Shown in pieces: positions 38,266 through 49,687 of a DNA stretch of 64,000 bases. Where the stretch lies: positions 107,954 through 171,953 of the forward strand of contig NZ_JABBJF010000008.1 in the NCBI RefSeq assembly GCF_014218705.1, read 5' to 3'. The translations under genes and the position numbers were made by a program. The notes under the pieces were generated by a model that saw nothing but the letters and a program-made list of their open reading frames with translations, did no database searches and had not been told where the DNA came from. This DNA comes from Kluyvera sichuanensis (GTDB lineage: Bacteria; Pseudomonadota; Gammaproteobacteria; Enterobacterales; Enterobacteriaceae). How positions within the stretch are numbered: position 1 is the first letter of the stretch; each line of letters opens with the position of its first letter.

Positions 38266-38811
38266 ATGAACCGTTTCATCATTGCTGATGCGAGTAAATG
38301 TATTGGCTGCCGGACATGCGAAGTCGCATGCGTGGTTTCCCACCAGGAAGATCAGGACTGCGCCGCGCTGACGCCGCAATCTTTCCTGCCCCGTATTCAC
38401 GTTATTAAAGGCGTAGATGTCTCTACCGCCACCGCCTGCCGCCAGTGCGAAGACGCGCCGTGCGCTAACGTCTGCCCGAACGGCGCAATCAGCCGCGATA
38501 AAGGTTTTATCCACGTGATGCAGGAACGCTGCATCGGCTGCAAAACCTGCGTGGTGGCGTGCCCTTACGGTGCGATGGAAGTGGTGGTGCGTCCGGTGGT
38601 TCGTAACAGCGGTGCGGGCCTGAAGGTGCGTGCGGAGAAAGCGGAAGCCAACAAGTGTGACCTCTGCTACCACCGTGAAGCTGGCCCAGCCTGTATGGAA
38701 GCCTGCCCGACTCACGCGCTGTTTTGCGTCGACCGTAGCAAGCTTGAACAGCTGAGCGCGGAAAAACGCCGTCGCGCCGCGCTTGATAGCGCCGCGTCTA
38801 TCTCTCTTTAA
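38266..38811 (+). CDS. hydN: FHL-associated ferredoxin HydN
   Basis: A 181-residue protein with four 4Fe-4S motifs (CIGCRTCEVACVV, CRQCEDAPCANVCP, CIGCKTCVVACP, CDLC...CMEACP), closely related to HycB. It supports formate dehydrogenase-H function, probably as an electron carrier. The start is ATG 38266 after GGAGA. Here fdhF follows directly, whereas in E. coli hydN is followed by hypF and fdhF is far away. Confidence 0.93.
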   Translation: MNRFIIADASKCIGCRTCEVACVVSHQEDQDCAALTPQSFLPRIHVIKGVDVSTATACRQCEDAPCANVCPNGAISRDKGFIHVMQERCIGCKTCVVACPYGAMEVVVRPVVRNSGAGLKVRAEKAEANKCDLCYHREAGPACMEACPTHALFCVDRSKLEQLSAEKRRRAALDSAASISL

Positions 38812-38846
38812 TCATCCTTATTTCTCTTTTAACAGGTCTGTTACTG

Positions 38847-40997
38847 ATGAAAAAAATCACGAGTGTGTGCCCTTACTGTGGGGCTGGTTGCAAACTGAAG
38901 CTGGTTGTCGACAACGGTAAAATTATCCGCGCCGAGGCCGCCGACGGTAAAACCAACCAGAATGAGCTGTGCCTGAAGGGCTATTACGGCTGGGATTTCC
39001 TCAACGATACCAAGCTGTTGACCCCCCGATTAACGCAGCCGATGATCCGCTATGAAAAAGGCGGCAAGTTCACTCCCGTGAGCTGGGATGAGGCGATTCG
39101 CTATACCGCGAAGCGTCTTGGCGATATCAAAGCCAAATTCGGGCCGCGCGCCATTATGACCACCGGGTCATCGCGCGGCACCGGCAATGAAACCAACTAT
39201 GTGATGCAGAAATTCGCCCGCGGCGTGCTGCATACCAATAACGTCGACTGCTGCGCGCGCGTTTGCCACGGCCCATCGGTGGCCGGGCTTCAGGACGTGC
39301 TGGGCAACGGCGCGATGAGCAACAGCATCGGCGATATTGAAAACTCCCGCTGCCTGCTGGTCTTTGGCTACAACTGCGCGGACTCGCACCCGATTGTGGC
39401 GCGTCGCGTGATTAAGGCGAAAGACAAAGGGGCCAAAATTATCGTCTGCGATCCGCGTCGTATTGAAACCGCGCGCATCGCCGACCAGCATCTGCAGATG
39501 CGTAACGGCAGCAATATGGCGCTGGTGAACGCTTTCGCCCACGTGCTGCTGGAAGAAGACCTGTACGACCACGAGTACGTTTCTCGCTATACCACCGGGC
39601 TTGATGAGCTGCGCGAAATCGTCAAAGACTACGCGCCGGAAGCGGTGGAATCCCTGACCGGCATTCCGGCCATGCAGGTTCGTCAGGCGATGCGCACCTA
39701 CGCGGCCGCGCCGTCGGCGACCATTATGTGGGGCATGGGTGTCACCCAGTTTGGCCAGGCGGTTGACGTGGTGAAAGGGTTGGCAAGCCTGGCGCTGCTG
39801 ACCGGTAACCTCGGGCGAGAAGCCGTCGGCGTTGGCCCGGTGCGTGGGCAGAACAACGTGCAGGGCGCGTGTGATATGGGCGTGCTGCCAAACCAGTTCC
39901 CTGGCTATCAGGATGTGGTGGACGCCGCCGTGCGCGAGAAGTTCGCCAAAGCCTGGGGCATCGATGCCAGCCTGATGGACGACAAAGTCGGCGTGCGCAT
40001 TACCGAAGTGCCGCATCTGGCCATCGAAGGGAAGGTGAAAGCCTACTACATCATGGGCGAAGACCCGCTGCAAACCGAGGCGGATTTAGGTCTGGTGCGC
40101 AAAGGGTTTGAAGCGCTCGACTTTGTGGTGGTGCAGGACATCTTTATGACCAAGACCGCCGAGCAGGCGGATGTGCTGCTGCCCGCTACCTCATGGGGTG
40201 AACACGGCGGCGTCTTCACCTGCGCCGACCGCGGCTTCCAGCGCTTCGAGAAAGCCATCGAACCGACCTATAACGTCAAGCGCGACTGGGAAATTATCAG
40301 CCTGCTGGCAAGCGAAATGGGCTACCCGATGCATTACGACGACAACCAGCAAATCTGGGACGAAATGCGCGAGCTGTGCCCGCTGTTCTACGGCGTAACC
40401 TACGAGAAAATGGGTGAGATGGGGCACGTACAGTGGCCGTGCCCGACCCTTGACCATCCGGGGACGCCGTATCTGTACGAAGGCAATCAGTTTGCCACGC
40501 CTGATGGTAAAGGCCACCTGTTTGCGGCACCGTGGCGTGCACCAGCCGAAACGCCGGACGCCGACTTCCCGCTGGTGCTCTGCACCGTACGCGAGGTCGG
40601 GCACTACTCCTGTCGCTCGATGACCGGCAACTGCGCGGCGCTGCAATCGCTCGCTGATGAGCCAGGCTTTGTGCAGATGAACCCGCAGGATGCCAACCTG
40701 CTTGGCGTGCATGATAAGCAGCTGGTGTGGGTCTCCTCACGTCGCGGCAAAGTGATTAGCCGCGCCTGCGTGAGCGAACGCATCAATCACGGCAGCGTTT
40801 ATATGACCTACCAATGGTGGATTGGCGCCTGCAACGAACTGACCCAGGATAACCTCGACCCTATCTCGAAAACGCCGGAAACCAAGTATTGCGCGGTGAA
40901 AATCGAGGCGATTGAGGATCAGAACTGGGCCGAAATCTACGCGCAGGACAGCTATCAGTCGATGAAAACGCGCCTCAACGCGGCGCTCAACGGGTAA
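38847..40997 (+). CDS. fdhF: Formate dehydrogenase-H, cysteine form
   Basis: A 716-residue molybdenum (bis-MGD) enzyme that oxidises formate to CO2, aligned throughout with E. coli FdhF (715). The N-terminal 4Fe-4S cluster is held by Cys8, Cys11, Cys15 and Cys42. The metal ligand, Sec140 in E. coli, is here Cys140 in [13 protein letters not shown], codon TGC at 39264-39266; the next residue is the catalytic His141. No TGA or SECIS hairpin is therefore required. Cys-type enzymes are usually slower than Sec-type, though active. Located between hydN and hypF in an operon controlled by sigma-54. Confidence 0.93.
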   Translation: MKKITSVCPYCGAGCKLKLVVDNGKIIRAEAADGKTNQNELCLKGYYGWDFLNDTKLLTPRLTQPMIRYEKGGKFTPVSWDEAIRYTAKRLGDIKAKFGPRAIMTTGSSRGTGNETNYVMQKFARGVLHTNNVDCCARVCHGPSVAGLQDVLGNGAMSNSIGDIENSRCLLVFGYNCADSHPIVARRVIKAKDKGAKIIVCDPRRIETARIADQHLQMRNGSNMALVNAFAHVLLEEDLYDHEYVSRYTTGLDELREIVKDYAPEAVESLTGIPAMQVRQAMRTYAAAPSATIMWGMGVTQFGQAVDVVKGLASLALLTGNLGREAVGVGPVRGQNNVQGACDMGVLPNQFPGYQDVVDAAVREKFAKAWGIDASLMDDKVGVRITEVPHLAIEGKVKAYYIMGEDPLQTEADLGLVRKGFEALDFVVVQDIFMTKTAEQADVLLPATSWGEHGGVFTCADRGFQRFEKAIEPTYNVKRDWEIISLLASEMGYPMHYDDNQQIWDEMRELCPLFYGVTYEKMGEMGHVQWPCPTLDHPGTPYLYEGNQFATPDGKGHLFAAPWRAPAETPDADFPLVLCTVREVGHYSCRSMTGNCAALQSLADEPGFVQMNPQDANLLGVHDKQLVWVSSRRGKVISRACVSERINHGSVYMTYQWWIGACNELTQDNLDPISKTPETKYCAVKIEAIEDQNWAEIYAQDSYQSMKTRLNAALNG

Positions 40998-41001
40998 TCA
41001 G

Positions 41002-43227
41002 ATGAACGCAAACGGCGTGCAGATCCGCATCTGCGGAAAAGTACAAGGGGTGGGCTTCCGTCCTTTTGTCTGGCAGCTAGCCAAACAGCGCGGCTGCCTC
41101 GGTGATGTCTGCAACGACAGCGCCGGGGTACTGCTGCGCCTGTACGGTGACGAAGCGGACTTTATCGCCGCGCTGTACCAGTACTGCCCGCCGCTTGCGC
41201 GCATTGATAGTACCCACGTCGAGCCCTTTGAGTGGCCGACGCTGCCGACCGATTTTACCATCCGCCAGAGCGGTGCCGGGGCGATGAGCACCCAGATTGT
41301 CCCGGATGCGGCAACCTGTCCGGCGTGCCTGGCAGAAATGAACGACCCGCAGGAGCGGCGCTATCGCTACCCGTTTATCAACTGCACCCACTGTGGGCCG
41401 CGCTTTACCATTATTCACGCCATGCCCTACGACCGCCCGCTGACGGTGATGGCGGCGTTTCCGCTCTGCCCGCAGTGCGAGGCGGAGTACCGTAATCCTT
41501 ATGACCGCCGTTTTCACGCTCAGCCGGTGGCCTGCGCCGAGTGCGGGCCGTGGTTGATGTGGCAAAGCGGCGAACAACGCGCGGAAAAAGAGGCGGCGCT
41601 TGCCGCCGCTATCGCCATGATTGATGCCGGTGGCATTGTGGCAGTGAAGGGCATTGGCGGCTTCCATCTGGCCTGCGATGCCGGAAATTCTGCGGCGGTG
41701 GCGACGCTTCGTGCGCGCAAACATCGCCCGGCAAAACCGCTAGCGGTGATGGTGGCAAACGCCGACGCGCTGTCAATTGACGCGCGCTCGCTGCTGAAAA
41801 CCCCCGCCGCACCGATTGTGCTGGTGGATAAACATCTGATTCCTGGGGTCTGCCCGGAGATTGCGCCGGATCTTGCGGAGGTTGGCGTGATGCTGCCCGC
41901 CAACCCGCTACAGCATCTGCTAATGCAGGCGCTGGCGCGCCCGCTGGTGATGACCTCCGGTAATCTGAGCGGTAAGCCACCGGCGCTGACCAACGATGAT
42001 GCACTGACCGATCTGGCCGATATTGCCGACGGCTTCCTGCTGCACAACCGCGATATCGTGCAGCGTATGGACGATTCGGTGGTGCGTCAGAGCGGTGAGA
42101 TGCTGCGCCGTTCGCGCGGCTATGTGCCGGATGCATTGACCCTGCCGCCGGGCTTTCGCGATGTGCCGCCGATGCTCTGCCTCGGCGCGGACATGAAAAA
42201 TACCTTCTGCCTGGTTCGCGGCGACCGGGCGGTACTCAGCCAGCATTTTGGCGACCTGACCGACGACGGCGTGGAAGCCCAGTGGCGGCAGGCGCTGGCG
42301 CTGATGCAGTCCATTTATGGCTTTGCGCCGCAGGCGGTGGTGGCGGATTACCATGCGGCCTATCGTTCGTCCCAATGGGCGGCTGAACTGGCGCTGCCGC
42401 AGCATCAGGTGCTGCATCATCACGCGCACATTGCCGCCTGCCTTGCCGAGCACGACTGGCCGCTTGACGGCGGTGAGGTGATTGCGATGGCGCTCGACGG
42501 TATCGGCATGGGCGAACACGGCGCGCTGTGGGGCGGTGAGTGTCTGCGCGTGAGCTACCGCGAGTGTGAACATCTTGGCGGCCTACCCGCCGTGGCGCTA
42601 CCGGGCGGTGACCTGGCGGCGCGTCAGCCGTGGCGTAACCTGCTGGCGCACTGCCTGGCGTTCGTGCCCGGCTGGGAAACGTTTGATGCTACGCAGACCG
42701 TACAGCAGCAAAACTGGCCGCTGCTGGCGCAGGCGATTCAGCGCGGGATCAACAGTCCGGTGGCGTCCTCCTGCGGCCGCCTGTTTGACGCGGTGGCCTG
42801 TGCGGTCGGCTGCGCGCCGCTGGCGCTGAGCTACGAAGGCGAGGCCGCCTGTCGGCTGGAAGCGCTGGCGTCGGGCTGTGCGGGCGTGAGACATCCAGTG
42901 ACGATGCCGGTTGTTGATAATCAGCTGGATCTCGCCACCTTCTGGCAGGCATGGCTGAGCTGGCAGGCAACCCCGGCGCAAAAAGCGTGGGCGTTTCATG
43001 ATGCGCTGGCGCAGGGCATTGCCGCCTTAATGCGTCAGCATGCAGAGCGTCTGTCGCTCTCGACGCTGGCTTTCGGCGGCGGTGTGCTGCACAACGTGCT
43101 GCTGCGCAATCGCCTTACGCACTATCTACACGATTTCACTTTGCTCTTTCCAAAGCGTTTACCCGCGGGGGATGGGGCAATTTCATACGGGCAGTCTGTG
43201 ATTGCTGCAGCTCGCCATCTGGTTTAA
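41002..43227 (+). CDS. hypF: Carbamoyltransferase HypF
   Basis: HypF (741 residues; E. coli 750) makes carbamoyl-AMP from carbamoyl phosphate and moves the group to the HypE cysteine. Domains in order are: acylphosphatase ([13 protein letters not shown]), two zinc fingers (CPACLAEM...CTHCG and CPQCEAEY...CAECG), a YrdC-like domain ([21 protein letters not shown]), and a Kae1-like domain with the metal site [13 protein letters not shown]. It starts four bases after fdhF. Confidence 0.96.
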   Translation: MNANGVQIRICGKVQGVGFRPFVWQLAKQRGCLGDVCNDSAGVLLRLYGDEADFIAALYQYCPPLARIDSTHVEPFEWPTLPTDFTIRQSGAGAMSTQIVPDAATCPACLAEMNDPQERRYRYPFINCTHCGPRFTIIHAMPYDRPLTVMAAFPLCPQCEAEYRNPYDRRFHAQPVACAECGPWLMWQSGEQRAEKEAALAAAIAMIDAGGIVAVKGIGGFHLACDAGNSAAVATLRARKHRPAKPLAVMVANADALSIDARSLLKTPAAPIVLVDKHLIPGVCPEIAPDLAEVGVMLPANPLQHLLMQALARPLVMTSGNLSGKPPALTNDDALTDLADIADGFLLHNRDIVQRMDDSVVRQSGEMLRRSRGYVPDALTLPPGFRDVPPMLCLGADMKNTFCLVRGDRAVLSQHFGDLTDDGVEAQWRQALALMQSIYGFAPQAVVADYHAAYRSSQWAAELALPQHQVLHHHAHIAACLAEHDWPLDGGEVIAMALDGIGMGEHGALWGGECLRVSYRECEHLGGLPAVALPGGDLAARQPWRNLLAHCLAFVPGWETFDATQTVQQQNWPLLAQAIQRGINSPVASSCGRLFDAVACAVGCAPLALSYEGEAACRLEALASGCAGVRHPVTMPVVDNQLDLATFWQAWLSWQATPAQKAWAFHDALAQGIAALMRQHAERLSLSTLAFGGGVLHNVLLRNRLTHYLHDFTLLFPKRLPAGDGAISYGQSVIAAARHLV

Positions 43228-43237
43228 GGAGTTACTC

Positions 43238-44254
43238 ATGTTGTGGAATGTTCTTCGTCAACAGCCGCGCGCAACGCTGCTGGTTATGGTTCTCGTGTTG
43301 GCGAATTTACTGGCCTGGGGTTGGGCATGGCAGGCATTTGGTCATAACGGCGCGCTGATGGCCGCCAGTCTGCTGGCGTGGGGCTACGGCCTGCGTCATG
43401 CGGTGGACGCTGACCACATTGCGGCGATTGATAACGTCACCCGTAAAATGATGCAGCAGGGTAAGCGCCCGTTTGGCGTCGGTGCCTGGTTCTCGCTCGG
43501 CCACTCCTCCATCGTGGTGCTGGCATCGGTGGCGATTGCCGCCACGGCGACCGCGTTCCAGCATAAGATGAGCTGGTTCCACGACACCGGCAGCATCATC
43601 GGCACCACCGTGTCGGCGGTGTTCCTGCTGGCGATGGCGCTGGTCAACCTGATTATTCTGCGCGGCGTGTGGCGCAGCTTCCAGTCGCTGAAAAAAGGCG
43701 AGTCGGTTTCCGCTGACCTGCCGGTGACGGGCGGCATGATGAGCGCGCTGTTCAGCCGTACTTTCCGCCTGATTGGCAAGAGCTGGCACATGTATCTGGT
43801 GGGCTTCCTGTTTGGCCTCGGTTTTGACACCGCCACTGAAATTGGCGTGTTGGGCATCTCTGCCGCCAGCGCATCCAGCGGGATGTCAATGTGGTCGATT
43901 ATGGTCTTCCCGGCGCTGTTCGCGAGCGGCATGGCGCTGGTTGACACCCTGGATAACATTCTGATGGTGGGCGCGTACGGTTGGGCCTTCAACAAGCCGC
44001 AGCGCAAGCTTTACTACAACATGACGATTACCGGTGCCTCCGTGGTGGTTGCGCTGTTTATCGGCGGGCTGGAAGCGCTGGGGCTGATTATCGATAAGTT
44101 CGACCTGACCGGCGGCATCTGGAGCGGTGTGTCGATGCTGAGTGACAACCTTGGCAACGCGGGCTTTGTGGTCATTGGCCTGTTCGCGCTGTGCTGGCTG
44201 GTGTCGATGGTCAACTACCGCTGGCGTAACTATGACGCGCTGGTGGTGCGTTAA
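43238..44254 (+). CDS. NiCoT-family nickel/cobalt permease
   Basis: A 338-residue inner-membrane permease of the NiCoT family (HoxN/NixA type), with about eight hydrophobic segments. Family signatures are present in order: RHAVDADHIAAIDN (the nickel-binding HxxxxDH helix), FSLGHSSIVV, GFLFGLGFDTATEI and LFASGMALVDTLDN. ATG 43238 follows AAGGAG and lies 11 bases after hypF, so it is in the hydN-fdhF-hypF operon. This ties nickel uptake to hydrogenase synthesis. Cobalt is a possible second substrate. Confidence 0.92.
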   Translation: MLWNVLRQQPRATLLVMVLVLANLLAWGWAWQAFGHNGALMAASLLAWGYGLRHAVDADHIAAIDNVTRKMMQQGKRPFGVGAWFSLGHSSIVVLASVAIAATATAFQHKMSWFHDTGSIIGTTVSAVFLLAMALVNLIILRGVWRSFQSLKKGESVSADLPVTGGMMSALFSRTFRLIGKSWHMYLVGFLFGLGFDTATEIGVLGISAASASSGMSMWSIMVFPALFASGMALVDTLDNILMVGAYGWAFNKPQRKLYYNMTITGASVVVALFIGGLEALGLIIDKFDLTGGIWSGVSMLSDNLGNAGFVVIGLFALCWLVSMVNYRWRNYDALVVR

Positions 44255-44267
44255 GATTTGAGCCGTT

Positions 44268-44320
44268 CCCGGCGGCGCCACGCTTGGCCGGGCTACATTC
44301 GATCTGTAGCGCCGCCGGGG
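44268..44320. repeat. REP-type palindromic repeat
   Basis: Arms CCCGGCGGCGC and GCGCCGCCGGGG flank TTGGCCGGGCTACA, in the gap between the convergent nickel permease gene and norW. Confidence 0.8.
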
Positions 44321-44336
44321 AAACGCCGGGCGCAAA

Positions 44337-44365
44337 AACAAAAAAAGCCCCGGGGCAGCGGGGCT
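44337..44365 (-). terminator. Rho-independent terminator of norVW
   Basis: Read on the minus strand: AGCCCCG, loop CTGCCC, CGGGGCT, then a run of Ts (complement of the A-rich 44334-44345). It lies about 70 bases after the norW stop. Confidence 0.85.
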
Positions 44366-44431
44366 AAAATCAGACGCTAGCGCGTCCTTGCGCTTGAGGT
44401 TAAGTCATACAGTGGACAGAGAGTTTACGGC

Positions 44432-45565
44432 TTAACTTGTGAGCGACTTCAACAGACCAAAGGCCTCTTTCATTCGCTCCTCGCTAACCACGAATGCCCG
44501 CAGCTGCTGGCCTTCGTCGTAGCCTTGCGCCAGCATACCGTCGGCGCGGGTTTCAATCTTCCAGTTCAAATCCTGACGGCGGGTTTCACCGGCCAGATGC
44601 AGCGGCAGATCCGGCGTTTTCACCTTCACCAGCATGTTTGGCAGCTTCAGCTCGCCGGACTGGCCGAGAATATTCTTCGCCAGGCACATCGCGCTCATCA
44701 GAATCGGCTGCAGGAACGGCAGCACGGTACCGTTGATCTCCGCACAGTCGCCCAGCGCATAGATATCCGGGTTGCTGGTACGCAGGGTGCTATCGACCTT
44801 CACGCCACGGTTAATTTCAAGGCCCGCCATGCGTGCCAGCGCGGTTTCCGGACGCAGGCCGGTGGCGGCCACCACCGCATCAACCTCGACGTGACGGTCG
44901 CGGTCAAAGGTGGCGCGAATACCGGTGGCAGTCTGCTCCAGCGACTGCAGCTGAGATTTCAGCAGCAGATGAATACCCATGTCGGTCAGACGATGCTGCA
45001 ACCGGCTGCTCACTTCCGGCGGCATCAGCGAGGCCAGCACGCTGGCGGAGTTATCGACCACGGTGACCGCTTTACCGGCGCGGCTAAAGTCCATCGCCAG
45101 CTCGCTGCCAATCAGGCCGCCGCCGATAATCAGCACGCGCTGGGCATCGCGCAACGCACTCTGCGCGGCACCGAACTCCTGCTGACTGTTGAGGGTCAGC
45201 ATCAGTTCTTTGCCCGGTACCGGCGGCACGATGGTTGACGCGCCCGTTGCCAGCACCAGCTTGTCGTACTGCCATTCATGGTTCTGGCTTTTCACCACAT
45301 GCGCATTGGCGTCGATGCCGGTCACCCAGGTCTGCGGGAACAGATTCAGGTTGTACTGCTCGGCGAACTCGCCTGCGGTTTGCAGGGTGAGGTCGGCGGC
45401 GGTTTGCCCCCGGCTCACCACGTGGCTTAAGTCCGGTTTGTTGTACTCGTCGATGCTGTCGGCGGCGATGAGCGTCAGTTTGACGCTCGCGTCGAGCTTA
45501 CGAATATTCTTCACCAACTGCCGGGCCGCGAAGCCCGAGCCGATGATCACGATGCCATGATTCAT
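44432..45565 (-). CDS. norW: NorV reductase NorW
   Basis: A 377-residue FAD enzyme that passes electrons from NADH to the rubredoxin domain of NorV (E. coli NorW is 377). It has two dinucleotide-binding motifs, N-terminal [12 protein letters not shown] and central [14 protein letters not shown], plus the FAD site [12 protein letters not shown]. It overlaps the norV stop by four bases. Confidence 0.96.
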   Translation of the reverse strand: MNHGIVIIGSGFAARQLVKNIRKLDASVKLTLIAADSIDEYNKPDLSHVVSRGQTAADLTLQTAGEFAEQYNLNLFPQTWVTGIDANAHVVKSQNHEWQYDKLVLATGASTIVPPVPGKELMLTLNSQQEFGAAQSALRDAQRVLIIGGGLIGSELAMDFSRAGKAVTVVDNSASVLASLMPPEVSSRLQHRLTDMGIHLLLKSQLQSLEQTATGIRATFDRDRHVEVDAVVAATGLRPETALARMAGLEINRGVKVDSTLRTSNPDIYALGDCAEINGTVLPFLQPILMSAMCLAKNILGQSGELKLPNMLVKVKTPDLPLHLAGETRRQDLNWKIETRADGMLAQGYDEGQQLRAFVVSEERMKEAFGLLKSLTS

Positions 45566-47010
45566 TTTGCCTCCGTCGCCATCACGTCAAAGACATCTTT
45601 CCCTAATGAACATTCCGGGCACAGGAAGTTGTCAGGGACTTCGCTCCACGGGGTGCCTGGCTGGACGTCCTGGTTTGGTTCGCCTTTTGCCGGATCGTAA
45701 ACCCACTGACACACGCTGCACTGCATGCTTGGGCCGAGGTCGGCAGCGGCAGCGGCGGCACAGGCGCAGGCCTCTTTCGCGGCGTCTGGTTTTGCCGTGG
45801 CTTCTGGCAGTGGCGCCAGCGCCCACTGACGGGCAATTTCACGGCCGTGCTGACGGCAGATTTCCAGCGCGTCGAGATCCGGGCGCCATTTCGCTTTCAG
45901 GCTCAGTGACATTTCAAAGCCCGCATCCTGCAAACGAGTAGACAGACGGTCAACCGCACCGCCGCTCCAGCCGTGAGAACCAAAGGCGCTGGCGCGTTTG
46001 TTACGGAAGCGCAGGCCGGTCATCTCTTCCACCAGGCCAGCAATTTTCGGCATCATCACGTTGTTCATGGTTGAAGTCCCCACCAGCACGCCTTTAGAAC
46101 GGAAGACGTTGGTCAGAATTTCGTTTTTATCGCTGCGGGCGACGTTGAAGATTTTCACCGCCACGTTCGGGTCAACTTCGTTGATCCCCTGAGCAATCGC
46201 ATCCGCCATCATGCGGGTGTTGTTGGACATGGTGTCGTAGAAGATAGTGATACGGTCTTCCTGATAGTCCGCCGCCCATTTCAGATACAGTTCGACGATC
46301 TGCGTTGGGTTTTCACGCCATACCACACCGTGGGAGGTGGCAATCATATCAACCGGCAGGTTAAAGCCGAGGATCTCGGTGATTTTCGGCGTCACCAGGC
46401 GGCTGAACGGGGTCAGGATGTTGGCGTAGTAGCGCTGGCACTGTTCGAACAGTTCGGTCTGGTCAACTTCGTCGTTGAAAAGGCGTTCGTCACAGTAGTG
46501 CTGGCCGAAGGCATCGTTACTGAACAGCACCGCGTCGCCGGTCATGTAGGTCATCATGCTGTCAGGCCAGTGCAGCATCGGGGTTTCAACGAAGATCAGC
46601 TGTTTGCCGTTACCGATGTCCAGGCTGTCGCCGGTTTTCACCACGTGGAAGTTCCACTCTGGGTGATGGTGGTGGCCGTTGATGGAGTCAATGGCGTTGG
46701 CGGTGCAGTAGATTGGGGTGTCCGGAATCTGCGACATCAGCTCGGTCAGCGCACCGGCGTGGTCTTCTTCGGCGTGGTTAATGATGATGTAGTCGATATC
46801 AGCCAGGTCGATTTCGCCGCGCAGGTTCTGCACGAATTCACGGCTGAATTTATGGTCGACGGTATCAATCAGGACGTTTTTCTCTTCACGGATAAGGTAG
46901 CTGTTGTAGCTGCTGCCGCGCAGCGTTTTGTATTCGGTACCGTGGAAATCACGTACTTCCCAATCGCGTTGACCAACCCAATGAATGTTATTTTTAACCA
47001 GAATAGACAT
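45562..47010 (-). CDS. norV: Flavorubredoxin NorV (NO reductase)
   Basis: A 482-residue cytoplasmic enzyme that reduces nitric oxide to nitrous oxide without oxygen. The N-terminal metallo-beta-lactamase-like di-iron domain has HAEEDHAG. A flavodoxin domain contains [15 protein letters not shown]. The C-terminal rubredoxin binds iron through [10 protein letters not shown] and CPECS. An alanine/cysteine-rich linker ([11 protein letters not shown]) joins the last two. It starts norVW and is divergent from norR. Confidence 0.97.
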   Translation of the reverse strand: MSILVKNNIHWVGQRDWEVRDFHGTEYKTLRGSSYNSYLIREEKNVLIDTVDHKFSREFVQNLRGEIDLADIDYIIINHAEEDHAGALTELMSQIPDTPIYCTANAIDSINGHHHHPEWNFHVVKTGDSLDIGNGKQLIFVETPMLHWPDSMMTYMTGDAVLFSNDAFGQHYCDERLFNDEVDQTELFEQCQRYYANILTPFSRLVTPKITEILGFNLPVDMIATSHGVVWRENPTQIVELYLKWAADYQEDRITIFYDTMSNNTRMMADAIAQGINEVDPNVAVKIFNVARSDKNEILTNVFRSKGVLVGTSTMNNVMMPKIAGLVEEMTGLRFRNKRASAFGSHGWSGGAVDRLSTRLQDAGFEMSLSLKAKWRPDLDALEICRQHGREIARQWALAPLPEATAKPDAAKEACACAAAAAADLGPSMQCSVCQWVYDPAKGEPNQDVQPGTPWSEVPDNFLCPECSLGKDVFDVMATEAK

Positions 47011-47058
47011 AGCAACCTCAATTAATTCAGCGTTTTTTCAAAAAAGATGTATTGCTAA

Positions 47059-47074
47059 TTGCAGGTTGCGTGCC
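47059..47074 (-). promoter_or_regulatory. Sigma-54 promoter of norVW
   Basis: On the minus strand TGGCACGCAACCTGCA matches TGGCACG-N4-TTGCA with one mismatch. It lies about 50 bases before norV. Confidence 0.85.
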
Positions 47075-47130
47075 AACTTTTTAATTGATTGATTTTATTG
47101 GTTTAATTAATTTATACCTCTTTATTGTTA

Positions 47131-47186
47131 GTCAAAATGACTATGCTTAATATTGTCAATATGACATTATGCATTGTCAAAATGAC
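47131..47186. promoter_or_regulatory. Three NorR enhancer sites
   Basis: Three copies of the GTCA-N3-TGAC palindrome lie at 47131-47141, 47155-47165 and 47176-47186. Three such sites are known to be required for NorR hexamer activity at E. coli norV. The last ends 15 bases before norR, so NorR probably also represses itself. Confidence 0.9.
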
Positions 47187-47201
47187 TGTACGAGGTACGC
47201 C

Positions 47202-48725
47202 ATGAGCTTTTCCGTTGATGTGCTAGCAGGCATCGCCATTGAACTCCAGCGCGGCGTCGGCCATCAGGACCGATTTCAGCGTCTGATCACCACGCTTCGC
47301 CAGGTGCTGGAGTGTGATGCCTCCGCGCTGCTGCGCTACGACGCGCGGCAGTTTATTCCGCTGGCGATTGATGGGCTGGCGAAAGACGTGCTCGGCAGGC
47401 GTTTTACCCTCGAAGGGCATCCGCGGCTGGAGGCGATTGCCCGTGCGGGTGACGTAGTGCGTTTCCCGGCCGACAGCGATTTGCCGGACCCGTACGACGG
47501 CCTGATCCCTGGCCAGGAGAGCCTGAAGGTCCACGCCTGCATCGGGTTGCCGCTGTTTGCCGGGCAAAACCTGATTGGCGCACTGACTCTCGACGGTATG
47601 TCGCCGGACCAGTTTGATGTCTTCAGCGATGAAGAGCTGCGGCTGATTGCCGCGCTGGCGGCGGGGGCGCTCAGCAACGCGCTGCTGATTGAGCAGCTTG
47701 AAAGCCAGAACATGCTGCCGGGCGCGCCGACCGATTTCGAGCAGGTGAAAGAGACGCAGATGATTGGTCTGTCGCCGGGCATGACGCAGCTGAAAAAAGA
47801 GATTGAGATTGTCGCCGCTTCCGACCTGAACGTACTGATAAGCGGCGAAACCGGCACCGGGAAAGAGCTGGTGGCAAAAGCGATTCATGAGGGCTCGCCG
47901 CGCGCAGTCAGCCCGCTGGTGTATCTGAACTGCGCCGCGCTGCCGGAGAGCGTGGCCGAGAGCGAGCTGTTTGGCCACGTCAAAGGGGCGTTTACCGGGG
48001 CTATCAGCAACCGCAGCGGCAAGTTTGAGATGGCCGACAACGGCACGCTGTTCTTAGATGAAATTGGCGAGCTGTCGCTGGCGCTGCAGGCCAAACTGCT
48101 GCGCGTGCTGCAGTATGGCGATATTCAGCGCGTCGGTGATGACCGCAGCCTGCGTGTTGATGTGCGGGTGTTGGCTGCGACCAACCGCGACCTGCGCGAA
48201 GAGGTGCTGGCGGGCAACTTTCGTGCAGACCTGTTCCATCGTTTGAGCGTATTCCCGCTATCCGTGCCGCCGCTGCGCGAACGGGGTGACGACGTGGTGC
48301 TGCTGGCGGGCTACTTCTGCGAGCAGTGTCGGCTGCGGCTTGGATTGTCGCGAGTAGTATTAAGCAGCGGCGCACGGGCGCATCTGCAAAACTACGGCTG
48401 GCCGGGTAATGTGCGCGAGCTTGAGCACGCGGTACACCGTGCGGTGGTGTTGGCGCGGGCAACCACGCGCAGCAACGGCGAGGTGGTACTGGAAGCGCAG
48501 CACTTTGCGTTCCAGGAAAGTACACCGACGGCGGCGGTTGCTGAGGTTGCGGCCCCGTTGGCAACGGTGAATAACCTGCGTGACGCCACCGAGCATTTTC
48601 AGCGGCAGATGATTCGTCAGGCACTGGAGATGCATCAACATAACTGGGCGGCAAGCGCCCGGGCGCTGGAGACAGACGTCGCCAACCTGCACCGGCTGGC
48701 GAAGCGTCTGGGGCTGAAGGATTAA
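47202..48725 (+). CDS. norR: NO-sensing sigma-54 activator NorR
   Basis: A 507-residue activator (E. coli 504). The N-terminal GAF domain binds NO at a mononuclear iron. The AAA+ domain has GETGTGKE and VKGAFTGA. The C-terminal helix-turn-helix ends with [16 protein letters not shown]. The start is ATG 47202 after CGAGG. It drives norVW. Its stop codon overlaps the stop of the convergent gutQ by two bases. Confidence 0.96.
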   Translation: MSFSVDVLAGIAIELQRGVGHQDRFQRLITTLRQVLECDASALLRYDARQFIPLAIDGLAKDVLGRRFTLEGHPRLEAIARAGDVVRFPADSDLPDPYDGLIPGQESLKVHACIGLPLFAGQNLIGALTLDGMSPDQFDVFSDEELRLIAALAAGALSNALLIEQLESQNMLPGAPTDFEQVKETQMIGLSPGMTQLKKEIEIVAASDLNVLISGETGTGKELVAKAIHEGSPRAVSPLVYLNCAALPESVAESELFGHVKGAFTGAISNRSGKFEMADNGTLFLDEIGELSLALQAKLLRVLQYGDIQRVGDDRSLRVDVRVLAATNRDLREEVLAGNFRADLFHRLSVFPLSVPPLRERGDDVVLLAGYFCEQCRLRLGLSRVVLSSGARAHLQNYGWPGNVRELEHAVHRAVVLARATTRSNGEVVLEAQHFAFQESTPTAAVAEVAAPLATVNNLRDATEHFQRQMIRQALEMHQHNWAASARALETDVANLHRLAKRLGLKD

Positions 48726-49687
48726 AGGATCCCGGCCTGGTAGAAGTTTTGCAGGTTAATTGCGCCGACCAGCCGATGGTTGTCATCTACCACCGGCGCG
48801 GCGCTGATTTTCTGCTTCATCAGCTGTTCTTTAGCATCCACGGCGCGGGCCTGATCGTGCAGGGTCACGCCGCCCTTGGTCATCGCGTCGTTAACGCAAT
48901 CCGCCAGCGAACCGCCGCTCACCAGCCAGCGACGCAGATCGCCGTCGGTGAACACGCCCTGAACCTGTGATTGATCGTTGCAGACCGCCACCATCCCCAT
49001 GCCGGTGCGGCTGAGTTCCAGCATCGCATCCATTACGCTGGCGTGAACGGTGACCTGCGGGACATCGCTCTCTTGACGCATCAGGTGGTGAACGCGGTTG
49101 AGCAGGCGTGCGCCCAGCGCGCCTGCCGGGTGAGAGCGCGCAAAATCTTCTTCATTAAAGCCGCGCGCCTGCATCACGGCAATCGCCAGCGCGTCGCCCA
49201 TCATCAACGTGTTGACGGTGCTGGAGGTTGGCGCCAGGTGCATCGGGCAGGCTTCACGTTCAACGGAAATATCGATAACGGCGTCGGCTGCCTGCGCCAG
49301 CGCGGAGTTGGCCTTGCCGGTCATCGCCAGCAGCACTACGGATTTTTCTTTCAGGCGCGGAATAATGTAGTCGAGCTCTTTGGCGCTGCCAGAGTAGGAG
49401 ATAAACAGCATCACGTCGCGGCTTTCCACCATGCCCAGATCGCCGTGCAGCGCTTCCGCCGGGTGGACGAAGAACGCCGGAGTGCCGGTGCTGGCGAAGG
49501 TGGCGGCCAGCTTTTTGCCGATATGGCCGGATTTGCCCATCCCGGAAACAATCAGTTTTCCTTTGCAGTTCAGGATGGCGTTGGCGGCCTGAACAAAGGT
49601 CTCGTCAAGACGGTCGGGTAGGCGGCTTGCTTCCTGCAGTTCCAGTAACAGGGCCTTACGCCCGGCCTCTAACAAAAAATCACTCAT
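48722..49687 (-). CDS. gutQ: Arabinose-5-phosphate isomerase GutQ
   Basis: A 321-residue protein that converts ribulose 5-phosphate to arabinose 5-phosphate. A sugar isomerase (SIS) domain ([27 protein letters not shown]) is followed by two CBS domains, the first ending [12 protein letters not shown]. It duplicates KdsD and belongs to the sorbitol operon. It overlaps the end of srlR. Confidence 0.95.
   Translation of the reverse strand: MSDFLLEAGRKALLLELQEASRLPDRLDETFVQAANAILNCKGKLIVSGMGKSGHIGKKLAATFASTGTPAFFVHPAEALHGDLGMVESRDVMLFISYSGSAKELDYIIPRLKEKSVVLLAMTGKANSALAQAADAVIDISVEREACPMHLAPTSSTVNTLMMGDALAIAVMQARGFNEEDFARSHPAGALGARLLNRVHHLMRQESDVPQVTVHASVMDAMLELSRTGMGMVAVCNDQSQVQGVFTDGDLRRWLVSGGSLADCVNDAMTKGGVTLHDQARAVDAKEQLMKQKISAAPVVDDNHRLVGAINLQNFYQAGIL

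Noticed and set aside
39264..39266. Possible selenocysteine codon in fdhF
   Set aside because: The codon is TGC, not TGA, so no Sec insertion or SECIS element is needed. It is reported instead as the Cys variant.
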